DNA from: Candidatus Methylomirabilota bacterium
GTDB lineage: Bacteria; Methylomirabilota; Methylomirabilia; Rokubacteriales; CSP1-6
Assembly: GCA_035764725.1 (NCBI GenBank)
Contig: DASTYT010000099.1
Location: 1 to 64,000, forward strand
Reading direction: 5' to 3'
DNA: 64,000 nt
The translations under genes were made by a program, and so were the position numbers. The notes under the pieces are model-generated. The model had not been told where the DNA came from. It made no database searches and worked only from the letters and a program-made list of their open reading frames with translations. Every line of letters starts with the position of its first letter. Positions within the stretch are counted from its first letter, which is position 1. Of this stretch, positions 17,192 through 26,397 are shown one piece after another.

Positions 17192-18661
17192 ATGGCCCGC
17201 CGCAAGCTCGTCGTCGCGATGATGATGCACGAGACCAACACCTTCTCGCCGGTGCCCACCCCGCTGTCGTCCTTTCGCCCGCTGGCCGGCGAGGCCGCCA
17301 TCGCCGAGTTCACCGACACGAACACCCAGCTCGGCGGCTTCCTCGGGGTCGCGCGCAAGGCGGGGGCGGAGATCGTGGTGCCGGTGGCGGCAGGCGCGCA
17401 CCCCTCCGGCTACGTGGAGAAGGGCGCCTACGAAGACATGGCCGACGCCATCGTGGGCGCCATCCGCGGCGGCTGCGACGCCGCCTTCCTCGCGCTACAC
17501 GGCGCGATGGTGGCCGAGCACCTGGACGACGGCGAGGGCGAGCTCCTCCGTCGTATCCGGATGGTCGCGCCGCGGCTGCCCATCGCCGTGGGGCTGGACT
17601 TCCACGCCCACATGACCGCGCCCATGATCGAGCACGCCACCGTGGTGACGGGCTACCGCACCTATCCCCACGTGGACATGGCGGAGACGGCGGAGCGCGC
17701 GGGGCGCACGCTGCTCCGCGCCCTCGACGGCGAGGTGCGCCCGGTGATGGTGTGGGGCACGCGGCCGATGATGACGAGCACGCTCGTCCACGCGCCGTCA
17801 CGCCTGCCCATGAAGGAGATCATGGACCTCGCCATCGCCGCGGAGACGCGCGGCACCGTCCTGAACGCCTCCGTGTTCGGCGGCTTCCCCCATGCCGACG
17901 TCCCGCACATCTCGTGCTCGGGCGTGATGGTGTGCGACGGCCAGGCCGACGCGGGGCGCGTCCTCCTCGACCGCCTGCTCGAGATGGCCTGGGCCAAGCG
18001 GAGGGACTTCCTCTACCAGGGCGCCCCGCTCGCCAACCAGATCGCCCACGCGAAGACACTCGGCGAGGGACCCATCATCCTGGTGGACCACGGGGACAAC
18101 ACCGCGTCCGGCGGGACGCAGGACGTGATGAGCGTGATCGCCGAGGTGGAGCGTCAGGGACTGACCGACGTGGCGGCGGGGCCCATCTGCGATCCCGCCG
18201 CGGTGGCGCGCATCCTCGCCGCAGGCACCGCGGCGAGCGTGACCCTCCCGCTGGGCGGCAACATCGACATGCCGCAGATCAACCTGCCGGGCAAGCCTCA
18301 CACCGTCACCGGCAAGGTCGCACGGATCACCGACGGAGAGTTCGTGGTCACCGGGCCCATGGCCACCGGCACGCGCGTGCGCATGGGCCGCACCGCCGTG
18401 CTCGACACCGGCGCCCTCCAGATCGTGGTCTCGGAGCGGCGCAGCGAGCCCTTCGACCTCGGGGTGTTCACCCACTGCGGGATCGATCCGCGGCGGAAGC
18501 GCTACGTGCTGATCAAGTCCCGCCAGCACTTCCGCGCCGGCTTCGAGCCCATCGCGCGCCACATCGTGCTCTGCGACGGCGACGGCTGCACGTCGAGCGA
18601 TCTCCGCCTCTTCACGTATCGGAAGCGGCGGCGGCCGCTCTATCCCTTCGAGGACGCCTAG
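17192..18661 (+). CDS. M81 family metallopeptidase (MlrC-like)
   Basis: A 489-aa protein of the MlrC family, named after the last enzyme of microcystin breakdown. The N-terminal MMMHETNTFSP motif, a GLDFHAHMT segment and a DHGDN segment mark the metal-binding domain (PF07364); the C-terminal domain (PF07171) follows. ATG 17192 is chosen because GGAGGAG lies 6 bases upstream. Most members are from organisms that never meet microcystin, so the true substrates are other peptides or amides. It faces an amidohydrolase gene 7 bp away, suggesting joint use of an amide or N-heterocycle. Precise activity unknown. Confidence 0.88.
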   Translation: MARRKLVVAMMMHETNTFSPVPTPLSSFRPLAGEAAIAEFTDTNTQLGGFLGVARKAGAEIVVPVAAGAHPSGYVEKGAYEDMADAIVGAIRGGCDAAFLALHGAMVAEHLDDGEGELLRRIRMVAPRLPIAVGLDFHAHMTAPMIEHATVVTGYRTYPHVDMAETAERAGRTLLRALDGEVRPVMVWGTRPMMTSTLVHAPSRLPMKEIMDLAIAAETRGTVLNASVFGGFPHADVPHISCSGVMVCDGQADAGRVLLDRLLEMAWAKRRDFLYQGAPLANQIAHAKTLGEGPIILVDHGDNTASGGTQDVMSVIAEVERQGLTDVAAGPICDPAAVARILAAGTAASVTLPLGGNIDMPQINLPGKPHTVTGKVARITDGEFVVTGPMATGTRVRMGRTAVLDTGALQIVVSERRSEPFDLGVFTHCGIDPRRKRYVLIKSRQHFRAGFEPIARHIVLCDGDGCTSSDLRLFTYRKRRRPLYPFEDA

Positions 18662-18668
18662 CCGCGCG

Positions 18669-20120
18669 CTACGTCGCCCGCTTGATCGGGAAGGCGGGGG
18701 GAATGATCCGGTCCACGCTGGCGCCGTCCCAGCGCCAGCGCGGCACCTGCTCCCAGTAGTGCCGCGTGGCCTCCCGCGCTTTGGTGAGCACCTGCTCCTC
18801 GTCGGCGCGCTTGAGGCGTCCCCCCTCGACGAGCACCTGGCCGTCCACGATCACGGTGTGGATGTCGCGGCCCGTGCCCGCGTCCACCAGCGCCTTGATG
18901 GGATCGGCGTAGATCGGGCCGCCGAGACGGTCGAGATCGATGAGGAGGATGTCGGCCTTGGCGCCGGGCGCCAGCCGCCCGAGGTCATTCCTATTGATGA
19001 AACGCGTTCCGCCTATTGTGGCCGCGTTGAAGACGTCGCGGGCGAGCCCGACCTGATAGTTCGCGTCGGTGATCTTGGCGAGGATGGATGCCCAGCGAAG
19101 CTCCGACACCATGTCCATCGGATAGGTGTCGGTGCCGATCGCGACGGTGACGCCCGCCTCGAGGTAGCGGGGCAGAGAGTGGAGCGTCATCGCCATCTTC
19201 GCGTACTTGTACGGGCAGTGGCCGACCGTGGCGCCGGTCTGGGCGAGTGTCTTGAGATCGTCGCCGAAGGGATACGTGGGCCACGGATGCGCGGTGGTGA
19301 AGACGGCGTGGCCCAGGAGCGTGCGCTCGTCGAGGAAACCGATGTCGGCGAGGAACTGCACCGGGGTCTTCCGGTGCTCGGCCATGATGCGCTCGAACTC
19401 GATCAGGTTGCCGCCGGCGTGGGTGTGGATGGGCGCGTTGAGCTCCCGCGCGGCGTCCTTGCCGGCGCGGAGCAGCGACTCCGTGCAGGTTTCCACCTGG
19501 GCCGCGTTGAGCAGCCCCTTGAGCCGGCCGCCCGCGCTGCCGTCGAACTTGCGCACGAAGTCCACCGCCTCCTGCAGCCGCTGCTTCCCGACTGCCACGT
19601 CCTCGTCGTAGACGAGGCGGCCCTTGGCATCCATGAAGGTATCGCGGTCGCGGAAGGGCGGGCTCGCGTAGACGCGCAGGCCGAGATCGTCCACCAGCCG
19701 CGCGTAGCCGTCCCAGTCGCCGCGGAGGCCGCCCACGTCGATCACCGTGGTGGTGCCCTGCTTGAGCGAGTGGAGGAAGGTGTAGGCGCGGAGCGCGGCC
19801 GTCGCCTCGGGGGACGGCGGCTTCATCGCGCCCTTGAGCGGCGCCGCGAAGGCCATGTAGTTGGACGTGCGGTAGTCGTTCTTGGCCATGTCGAGCAGGA
19901 GGTAGTCGCCGCCTCCGCCCGCGGTGTGCACGTGCGTGTTGATGAAGCCGGGGGAGACGAGCTGGCCGCGGGCCGAGATGCGCGCGTCCACGGGGCCCGC
20001 GTAGGCGGCGCCCGCGTGGACGATCGTGTCCCCCTCGAACAGCACGTGGCCCCCCTCGTGGACCTCGTGGGTGCTCCCGTTCCACGCCACCACCCAGCCG
20101 TGCTCGATCAGGGTCTTCAT
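18669..20120 (-). CDS. Amidohydrolase family protein (cytosine deaminase/chlorohydrolase type)
   Basis: A 483-aa amidohydrolase-superfamily barrel. Metal ligands are visible: HxH in NTHVHTAGG, H in HTHAGGN, H in LLGHAVF and D in GTDTYPMD. This is the pattern of the TrzN/AtzA/SsnA/guanine-deaminase branch, which removes amino or halide groups from N-heterocycles. ATG 20120 is preferred over upstream starts because the N-terminus (MKTLIEHGWVV) then begins with the usual beta-sandwich strand and because cinA ends 7 bp upstream. It is convergent with the M81 gene. Substrate undetermined. Confidence 0.87.
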   Translation of the reverse strand: MKTLIEHGWVVAWNGSTHEVHEGGHVLFEGDTIVHAGAAYAGPVDARISARGQLVSPGFINTHVHTAGGGGDYLLLDMAKNDYRTSNYMAFAAPLKGAMKPPSPEATAALRAYTFLHSLKQGTTTVIDVGGLRGDWDGYARLVDDLGLRVYASPPFRDRDTFMDAKGRLVYDEDVAVGKQRLQEAVDFVRKFDGSAGGRLKGLLNAAQVETCTESLLRAGKDAARELNAPIHTHAGGNLIEFERIMAEHRKTPVQFLADIGFLDERTLLGHAVFTTAHPWPTYPFGDDLKTLAQTGATVGHCPYKYAKMAMTLHSLPRYLEAGVTVAIGTDTYPMDMVSELRWASILAKITDANYQVGLARDVFNAATIGGTRFINRNDLGRLAPGAKADILLIDLDRLGGPIYADPIKALVDAGTGRDIHTVIVDGQVLVEGGRLKRADEEQVLTKAREATRHYWEQVPRWRWDGASVDRIIPPAFPIKRAT

Positions 20121-20127
20121 GGCGCCC

Positions 20128-21396
20128 TCACGTCTTCTCGAAGTCGATGCGCTCGACCACCGGCAGGCTCTGGAGATATCGCCGCAGGCAGTCCATACCG
20201 AGCTCGGTGGCCCCGAGCCGCACCCACTCGCGGCCGCCGAGGATGCGGCTACGGCGCGACTTGATGCCGTCCGCACTGGCGATGGCGAGATTGATGGTGC
20301 CGCCGAACTCGATGCGGTCGGGCCCGTCGTCGAGGTCCACGAGCACGGCGAGGGCGTGGGTGGCGCCGCAGAGGCGCTGGGCCGCGGCGGCGACCTCCTC
20401 GGCGAGGGCGGGCGTGATCTCCGCGGGGGCGGGGCCGTCCAGCCCCACCGCGGCCCGCACCTGGGCGAGGTCGCGGGACACGATGCCGCGGGTGACGATC
20501 TTCTCGGCGCCGACCTGAGGCGCGAGGCGGGAGGCGATGAGGCCGCCCGTGAAGGTCTCGACCAGGGCCAAGGTGGCCCCGCGCAAGCCGAGCGCCTCCA
20601 GGATCACGCCCTCCATGGTGCGGTCGTCCTCGGCGAGGATGAAGTTGCCGAGGCGCTTGCGGATCTCCCGCTCCACCGGCTCGAGCTTGCGCCGCACGTC
20701 GGCCATGTCGGCGCCGCGCACCGTGAGCTTGGTCTCGAGCTGCGGGTAGTGGGCGCGGAAGCCCAGCTTGAGGCTGCCGTCGGGGACCAGCGTCTCCACG
20801 CCGGTGAGGAGGCTGTCCACGTGGGATTCGCCGAGCCCGTAGGAGTGGAAGCGCTTGAGGACGATCGTGGTCTGCTCGCCGCTGCGCGCGAGCAGGCGGG
20901 GAATGATCTGCTCTTCGAGCATGCGGCGCAGCTCGCGCGGCACGCCGGGCGTGAAGAAGAAGCGCGCCTTGCCGATGTCGAGCGCGAAGCCGCACGCGGT
21001 CCCGATGGGGTTGTCGAGGATCTCTGCGGTGGCGGGGAGCATGGCCTGCTTCCGGTTGTTCGGGGGCATCGTGCGGCTGCGCTTCTTGAAGAAGTCTTCC
21101 ATCTTGACCAGCCACTCCTCGTTCAGGACGAGGGGGACCCCGGCGGCCTGGGCGGCGATCTCCTGGGACAAATCGTCCACGGTGGGGCCCAGCCCGCCGT
21201 TGACGAGCACCGCGTCCGCGCGCTCGGCGGCGAGGAGGAAGGCGCGCACGAGGCTCTCCCGGTCGTCGCCCACCGTGGTTTCCCATGTCACGGAGAGGCC
21301 CACGTCCTCGAGCTTCTGGCTCATGTAGGAGAAGTTGGTATTGACGATCTTCCCCGTCAGCACCTCGTCGCCGGTGCAGATGATCTCGACTCGCAT
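20128..21396 (-). CDS. CinA-like protein with degenerate amidase domain
   Basis: A 422-aa CinA homologue. Residues 1-170 are the MoaB/Mog-like domain, with TGDEVLTGKIVNTN and NGGLGPTVDDL; in CinA this domain hydrolyses ADP-ribose and related nucleotides. The C-terminal region from about 258 is the PncC-type nicotinamide-nucleotide amidase domain. Its active-site motif, normally ESCTGG, reads ETFTGG (280-285), so the serine is T281, and the usual YSNxxK lysine aligns with Q312. The amidase is therefore probably inactive. The gene leads a pair with the amidohydrolase. A strong hairpin lies just upstream of its ATG. Confidence 0.85.
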   Translation of the reverse strand: MRVEIICTGDEVLTGKIVNTNFSYMSQKLEDVGLSVTWETTVGDDRESLVRAFLLAAERADAVLVNGGLGPTVDDLSQEIAAQAAGVPLVLNEEWLVKMEDFFKKRSRTMPPNNRKQAMLPATAEILDNPIGTACGFALDIGKARFFFTPGVPRELRRMLEEQIIPRLLARSGEQTTIVLKRFHSYGLGESHVDSLLTGVETLVPDGSLKLGFRAHYPQLETKLTVRGADMADVRRKLEPVEREIRKRLGNFILAEDDRTMEGVILEALGLRGATLALVETFTGGLIASRLAPQVGAEKIVTRGIVSRDLAQVRAAVGLDGPAPAEITPALAEEVAAAAQRLCGATHALAVLVDLDDGPDRIEFGGTINLAIASADGIKSRRSRILGGREWVRLGATELGMDCLRRYLQSLPVVERIDFEKT

Positions 21397-21402
21397 GGTT
21401 CC

Positions 21403-21425
21403 CCCTGGGGGCTTCGCCCCCGGGG
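21403..21425 (-). repeat. Strong inverted repeat in the cinA leader
   Basis: Two arms (21403-21412 and 21416-21425) form a 10-bp stem with one G-U pair and a three-base loop. It ends 7 bases before the cinA ATG at 21394-21396, where a Shine-Dalgarno should be, so it may hide the ribosome site or stop transcription from upstream. No T-run follows on either strand. Confidence 0.55.
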
Positions 21426-21444
21426 ATCATACACCCGGGCAATC

Positions 21445-21474
21445 TTGACATGCGGCGGAGGGGGGGCGGATGAT
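21445..21474 (+). promoter_or_regulatory. Promoter of the HD-domain gene, probably leaderless
   Basis: TTGACA (21445-21450) is followed after 18 bases by GATGAT (21469-21474), then six bases, then ATG 21481. No Shine-Dalgarno is visible. The arrangement matches other likely leaderless starts in the window. Confidence 0.5.
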
Positions 21475-21480
21475 GAGCGC

Positions 21481-22218
21481 ATGACGACCCTTGAGCGCGC
21501 CGAGGCCGCCGAGCACGCCCTCAGTCAGGAGCTGGACAAGATCGCCGTCAAATCGGTCATCTACACCTCGGGCGAGCGCGATCCCCGAGAACCGATGCCG
21601 CGGCCCGACGCCAAGGGCCGGCGCTTCCTCATGGGGCACGACGCGCGGCTGCCCAAGATGCCGGACCAGCCCACGCTCATCGATTTCTACCGGCTGCGCT
21701 TCGGGCCGTCCATGCACATGCTCCAGAGTGCGCGGCTCGCGATGAAATCGGGGGCGCCCGAGAAGGTCGTCGTCGCGTGCCTCCTCCACGACATCGCCAT
21801 CACCGGCTTCATCCGGAGTGACCACGGCTACTGGGCCGCCCAGCTCGTGGAGCCCTACGTGGACGAGGAGGTGTCCTGGGCCATCCGCTACCACCAGGCG
21901 CTCCGGTTCTACCCGGACGAGTCGGTTGGCTACCAGTACCCCGAGCTCTACAAGACGCTCTTCGGCGAGGACTATCAGCCCGAGCCGCACATCGCCCGGG
22001 CCTATCAGGCGGCTCGCGAGCACAAGTGGTACATGACCTCCCGCCTCATCACCGTGAACGACCTCTATTCCTTCGACCCCAACGTCACGGTGCAGCTCGA
22101 GGAGTTCACCGACATCATCGGGCGGAACTTCAAGCAGCCCAAGGAAGGCCTGGGCTTCGACGCGAGCTCGTCCGCCCACATGTGGCGGACCATCAACTGG
22201 CCGACGCGGTACCTGTAG
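21481..22218 (+). CDS. HD-domain protein
   Basis: A 245-aa soluble protein with a small HD-type phosphohydrolase core: a first histidine in MHMLQSARLAM, the HD pair in CLLHDIAITG, and later histidines in SDHGYW and IRYHQAL. HD proteins hydrolyse phosphate esters or, in some families, oxygenate substrates with a di-iron centre; the long flanks (MGHDARLPKMPDQPT at the N-terminus, HMWRTINWPTRYL at the C-terminus) leave the subfamily open. ATG 21481 follows a promoter directly. It is divergent from cinA. Function unknown beyond the fold. Confidence 0.78.
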   Translation: MTTLERAEAAEHALSQELDKIAVKSVIYTSGERDPREPMPRPDAKGRRFLMGHDARLPKMPDQPTLIDFYRLRFGPSMHMLQSARLAMKSGAPEKVVVACLLHDIAITGFIRSDHGYWAAQLVEPYVDEEVSWAIRYHQALRFYPDESVGYQYPELYKTLFGEDYQPEPHIARAYQAAREHKWYMTSRLITVNDLYSFDPNVTVQLEEFTDIIGRNFKQPKEGLGFDASSSAHMWRTINWPTRYL

Positions 22219-22410
22219 CCCGCCTCGACGTCGTCCGCCGCGTCAATGTGACGCGGTAGCCGCCGCGCCGGGCGGCGGTCCTACCCGGTCGGAAGCGCCC
22301 GTCCTCCAGGCGTCCCCTCGCTCGGGCGCCCTCACGAGCCCCGATTGGCCGCCTGCCGGGAACCATGCGCGGCGCGTATGCGTGGCATGTCGCTTGCCTG
22401 ACCTCCGAGC

Positions 22411-22734
22411 ATGCGCGAGAGGACCAGGCGCAAGAACACGGTGTCGCGACATCCGCGGCGGACGCCACGGCCCGCGCGGGCCGGCAAGAAGTGGGTGCAG
22501 ACGGTCAAGACCGTCTCCACCTTCCCGCCCAAAGGCCTCTTCACCAAGGACGCGGCCACCGTCGCCCGCGTCCTCGCCTCGAAGCGCGTGAGCCCCAAGG
22601 GCATCAGCTCGGGCTACAAGATGCTCCTCTACTTCATCAATCGCGGCGGGCGCGGGCTCTCCCCGAGCCGCCGGGCCGAGCTCGAGCGCGCCAAGCGCAT
22701 CATGCGCCGCCGCATGGCCGAGCGACGGCACTGA
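22411..22734 (+). CDS. DUF3175 family protein
   Basis: A 107-aa very basic protein. From about residue 27 (KKWVQTV) to FINRGGRGLS and the C-terminal LERAKRIMRRR it matches the DUF3175 pattern: a KW start, an FT-KD segment before repeated serine/lysine residues, a FYINRAG-like segment and a terminal lysine/arginine helix. The first 25 residues are arginine/proline rich and poorly defined, so the true start may be inside. Function of the family is not known. It precedes a CBS protein by 24 bp and may be transcribed with it. Confidence 0.72.
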   Translation: MRERTRRKNTVSRHPRRTPRPARAGKKWVQTVKTVSTFPPKGLFTKDAATVARVLASKRVSPKGISSGYKMLLYFINRGGRGLSPSRRAELERAKRIMRRRMAERRH

Positions 22735-22758
22735 CCAGCCACCCAGCGAGGTGTACCC

Positions 22759-23178
22759 ATGAACGGCGACATCATCCGCGACGTCATGACCCCCGAGCCC
22801 GTGACCGTTCCGTCCACGACGACACTCGAGCAGGCGGCGCGCCACATGCGCGACGCCGGCATCGGCAACGTGATCGTGCTGGACGGCGAACAGATCGCCG
22901 GCATCCTCACCGACCGTGACATCGTGGTCCGCGCGGTGGCCGAGGGGCGGGATGCCCAGACCCCGATCGGAGAGGTGGCCAGCCGAGACCTCACGACCAT
23001 CAGCCCCGACGATACGCTCGAGGCCGCGGTCGAGCTGATGCGCGAGCGGTCGATCCGGCGTCTGCCCGTCGTCGAGGCCGGACGCGCCGTCGGGATCGTC
23101 TCGCTGGGCGACCTTGCCCTCGAGCGCGACCCCGACTCGGCGCTGGGCGACATCAGCGCGGCGCCGCCCAACGACTGA
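22759..23178 (+). CDS. Tandem CBS-domain protein
   Basis: A 139-aa protein made almost only of two CBS domains, with the repeat pattern DVMTPEPVTVPSTTTL and SRDLTTISPDDTL each followed by a hydrophobic strand and LTDRDIVVR or SLGDLAL. CBS pairs bind adenosyl nucleotides and act as energy or stress sensors. GAGGTG precedes ATG 22759. It has no fused effector domain, so it must act through a partner; none is evident. It converges on the molybdenum hydroxylase operon with 8 bp between stops. Confidence 0.9.
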   Translation: MNGDIIRDVMTPEPVTVPSTTTLEQAARHMRDAGIGNVIVLDGEQIAGILTDRDIVVRAVAEGRDAQTPIGEVASRDLTTISPDDTLEAAVELMRERSIRRLPVVEAGRAVGIVSLGDLALERDPDSALGDISAAPPND

Positions 23179-23186
23179 GTCGGCGG

Positions 23187-25394
23187 CTAGAGTAGCTTGT
23201 CGAGCGTGATCGGCAGATCGCGCACGCGCCGGCCGGTGGCGTGGAAGACGGCGTTGGCGATGGCGGCGGCTGTTCCGGTAATGCCGAGCTCGCCCAGGCC
23301 CTTCGCGCCCACGGGGTTGGCGTGCTCGTCCCGCGCGCCGATCCAGGACACGTCGAGGTCCGGCACGTCGGACGCCACCGGCACGTGATAGTCGGCGAGG
23401 TTGGCGGTCACGACGCGCCCGAGCCGGCTGTCGATCACCGTGTCCTCGGTGAGCGCCATGCCGATGCCCCACACCATGCCGCCGAGGAGCTGGCTGCGCG
23501 CGGTGCGCGCATTGAGGGCGCGGCCGACGTCGAAGACACCGACCATGCGGCTCACGCGAACGGCTCCCAGTTCGGGGTCCACGCGCACCTCGGCGAACTG
23601 CGCGCCGAAGGCGTACATGGCGTAGCGCTTCGCCTCGGGCCCCGGCGTGGCCCTCGCGCGCTTTTCCAACTGGTCACGGCCCTGGCGCACCAGCAGGCTT
23701 TCCAGGCTCTCCCCCTTGCCGAAGACGCGGGAGTCGAAGATCCGCCCGTCCTCGACGCCGACCGCCTCGCCGGGCACGCCGTGGAGGGGGCTCGCGGGGT
23801 CGCTGACGGCCAGGCGCACCAGCTCGGCCCGGAGCGCGCAGACGGCCTCGTGCACGGCGGAGCCCGCGCTGGCCGCCGTCTGCGAGCCGCCGGACATCGG
23901 GCTCTCGGGCAGGCGCGTGTCGCCGATGCGCACGAGCACGCGGCCGGGCGAGGTTCCGAGGGCGTCGGCGGCGATCTGGGTGAGGATGGTGTAGGTGCCG
24001 GTTCCGAGGTCCTGGCTCCCCGTCTCGACGACGAGGGTGCCGTCGTCGTGAAGGCGCGCCAGCGCGGAGGCCTCGCTGCGGTGCGTGGGGTACACGGAGG
24101 TCGCCATGCCCCAGCCAATCCGGCGGCCGCCCTCGCGCCAGACGCCGGGCTGCCGCGCCCGCCGATGCCAGCCGAAGCGCGTGGCGCCGATGTAGTAGCA
24201 CTCGCGCAGGTGCTTGCTCGACCACGGATGGCCGGTGGCGGGATCCTCGTCGGCGTGATTCCGCAGGCGTAGCTCGATGGGGTCGATGTCGAGCGCCCAG
24301 GCGAGCTCGTCCATCGCGCACTCGAGGGCGAACGTGCCCGTCGCCCAGCCCGGCGCGCGGGCGTACGACGGCGTGGCAATGGTGGCGCGCACGAGCCGGT
24401 GACTGGTCGCGCTGGTGGCGGAGGCGTAGAGCATCCGCGCGGGCAGGCCGCACGCCTCCATGAAGGCGTCGTAGGTCGAGGTCTCGGCGAGCGTATGGTG
24501 CTGGAGGGCGGTCAGGGTGCCGTCGCGCTCGGCGCCGAGCGCCACCGTCTGGCGGGTGCGTCCGCGCCAGCCCACCGGCCCGAACATCTGCCGGCGCTCG
24601 AGCACGAGCTTCACGGGCCGGCCCACGTGCTTGGCGGCGAGGGCGGCGATGATCACGTGCGACCAAACGGGCCCCTTGCTTCCGAATCCGCCGCCGAGGT
24701 ACGGCGACACGACTCGCACCGCGCTTTCGCGGAGCCCGAGAATCTTGGCCACCCGCCTGCGGCAGTCGAAGAGGCCCTGGGTCGCGTCGTAGAGCGTGAG
24801 CTGTCGGGGCGCCTCCCACATCGCGATGGTCGCGTGCGGCTCCATGGGATTCTGGGTCTGACGCGCGGTCGTGTAGACGGCCTCCACGCGCACGGGGCTC
24901 CGCTCCAGCGCCGTCCTGACGGCGCCGCGCGCGGTGTCCGGCTTCTCGTACACGACGTGCTTCGGCCGGAAGGACCGTCCGCGTACCGGGTCGAGGCCGA
25001 TCTGCGGCGCCGTCTCCTTGTAGGCGAGGACGACGCGCCGCGCGGCCTCGCGCGCCTGCTCGAGGGTCTCGGCCACCACCACCGCGACAGGCTGATCGGC
25101 GTAGCGGATCTCGGCGTCCTGCAGCGCCTGGATCGCGTGATTGTCGTCCGTATCCCGCCCGAGGCGCCCGCGGACGCGCGGCGCGTTCTCGTGCGTGAGC
25201 ACGGCGAGGACGCCGGGCACCGCCTCGGCGGCTGCGGCATCGATGCCCTCGATGCGTCCCTGCGCGATGGCGCTCGTCACCAGCACCGCGTGGGTCAGGT
25301 CCGGAAGCCGATGATCCGCGGTGTACGTCGCCGCGCCGGTGACCTTGGCCGGGCCGTCCACCCGCTCGAGCGGCGTTCCCACCACATCCGGCAT
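23187..25394 (-). CDS. Xanthine dehydrogenase-family molybdopterin-binding subunit
   Basis: A 735-aa large subunit of a molybdenum hydroxylase. An N-terminal a/b-hammerhead domain (VVGTPLERVDGPAKVTG) precedes two molybdopterin-binding regions with GGGFGSKG and GGSQTAASAG. The catalytic glutamate is E702 in GLGELGITG. The signature loop of true form I CO dehydrogenase (AYxCSFR) is not seen, so it is more likely an aldehyde, purine or other heterocycle hydroxylase. It is the third gene of a minus-strand FeS-FAD-Mo operon, 10 bp after the FAD subunit, the usual order for three-subunit enzymes. Substrate unknown. Confidence 0.9.
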   Translation of the reverse strand: MPDVVGTPLERVDGPAKVTGAATYTADHRLPDLTHAVLVTSAIAQGRIEGIDAAAAEAVPGVLAVLTHENAPRVRGRLGRDTDDNHAIQALQDAEIRYADQPVAVVVAETLEQAREAARRVVLAYKETAPQIGLDPVRGRSFRPKHVVYEKPDTARGAVRTALERSPVRVEAVYTTARQTQNPMEPHATIAMWEAPRQLTLYDATQGLFDCRRRVAKILGLRESAVRVVSPYLGGGFGSKGPVWSHVIIAALAAKHVGRPVKLVLERRQMFGPVGWRGRTRQTVALGAERDGTLTALQHHTLAETSTYDAFMEACGLPARMLYASATSATSHRLVRATIATPSYARAPGWATGTFALECAMDELAWALDIDPIELRLRNHADEDPATGHPWSSKHLRECYYIGATRFGWHRRARQPGVWREGGRRIGWGMATSVYPTHRSEASALARLHDDGTLVVETGSQDLGTGTYTILTQIAADALGTSPGRVLVRIGDTRLPESPMSGGSQTAASAGSAVHEAVCALRAELVRLAVSDPASPLHGVPGEAVGVEDGRIFDSRVFGKGESLESLLVRQGRDQLEKRARATPGPEAKRYAMYAFGAQFAEVRVDPELGAVRVSRMVGVFDVGRALNARTARSQLLGGMVWGIGMALTEDTVIDSRLGRVVTANLADYHVPVASDVPDLDVSWIGARDEHANPVGAKGLGELGITGTAAAIANAVFHATGRRVRDLPITLDKLL

Positions 25395-25404
25395 GTCGCT
25401 CTCC

Positions 25405-26397
25405 TCAGCCGCGGGCCGCAGTGACGGTCAGCGCACGCACCACGCTCCGCCGGGCCAGCTCGACCTTGAACGCGTTGTCGCGAAGAGGCTCGGCTCCCTC
25501 CAGGAGGATGTCGGCCGCCTCGGCGTAGGCCACGGGGTCGGCGCGGCGGCCGATCAGGACCTGCTCCGCCGCCGGCACGCGCCAGGGCTTATGCGCGACG
25601 CCGCCGAGGACGAGGCGCGCCGCGCGAATGGTCCCGCTGCCGTCGAGACCGAGGGCCGCGGCCACCGAGACCAGTGCGAAGGCGTAGGCGGCGCGGTCGC
25701 GCACCTTCAAATAGTGGGAGCGGCGCGCGAAGGGCGAGGCGGGCAGGCGCACCGCCACGATGAGCTCGCCCGCGCGCAGCTCGGTCTCGACGTGGGGCGT
25801 GTCGCCGGGCAGGCGGTGGAAGTCGCCGATGGCGATGGAGCGGTCACCGTCCGGCCCCGTCACCTCGACCACTGCGTCGAGCGCGGCGAGGGCCACCGCC
25901 ATGTCGCTGGGATGCGTGGCGATGCAGGCGTCACTCGCGCCGAGGATGGCGTGCATGCGCGTGTAGCCGTGCCGCGCGGCGCAGCCCGAGCCCGGGCGCC
26001 GCTTGTTGCACTCGGCGAACGCGGGGTCGGTGAAGTACGGGCACCGCGTGCGCTGGAGGAGATTGCCGCCGACGGTGGCCATGTTGCGGAGCTGCGGCGA
26101 TGCGCCGGAGAGGAGCGCTTCGGCCAGCGCGGGATAGCGCCCGCGGATCAGGGGATGCGCGGCGACGTCGGAGTTTCGGGCGAGGGCGCCCATGGTGACG
26201 TCGCCGGCCGGGGCCTCCGCGATCTCGGCCAGGGGCAGGCGATTCACGTCGACGAGCTGCTCGGGCTCCTCCACTCCCTGCTTCATGAGGTCGATGAGAT
26301 TGGTGCCGCCGGCGAGGAACCGCACGGTAGGGCCTCGGCCGGCCGCACGCACCGCCGCGTGCACGTCCTCGACCCGGCGATAGGCGAAGGGCTTCAT
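25405..26397 (-). CDS. FAD-binding subunit of molybdenum hydroxylase
   Basis: A 330-aa medium subunit. The N-terminus [16 protein letters not shown] and the FAD pyrophosphate loop [13 protein letters not shown] are typical, followed by [16 protein letters not shown], the second FAD motif. A cysteine-containing insertion, [16 protein letters not shown], resembles the extra segment of the 4-hydroxybenzoyl-CoA reductase or YagS type, which may carry an extra Fe-S cluster. ATG 26397 is chosen because it overlaps the FeS subunit stop as ATGA. It transfers electrons between the FeS subunit and the acceptor. Confidence 0.9.
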   Translation of the reverse strand: MKPFAYRRVEDVHAAVRAAGRGPTVRFLAGGTNLIDLMKQGVEEPEQLVDVNRLPLAEIAEAPAGDVTMGALARNSDVAAHPLIRGRYPALAEALLSGASPQLRNMATVGGNLLQRTRCPYFTDPAFAECNKRRPGSGCAARHGYTRMHAILGASDACIATHPSDMAVALAALDAVVEVTGPDGDRSIAIGDFHRLPGDTPHVETELRAGELIVAVRLPASPFARRSHYLKVRDRAAYAFALVSVAAALGLDGSGTIRAARLVLGGVAHKPWRVPAAEQVLIGRRADPVAYAEAADILLEGAEPLRDNAFKVELARRSVVRALTVTAARG

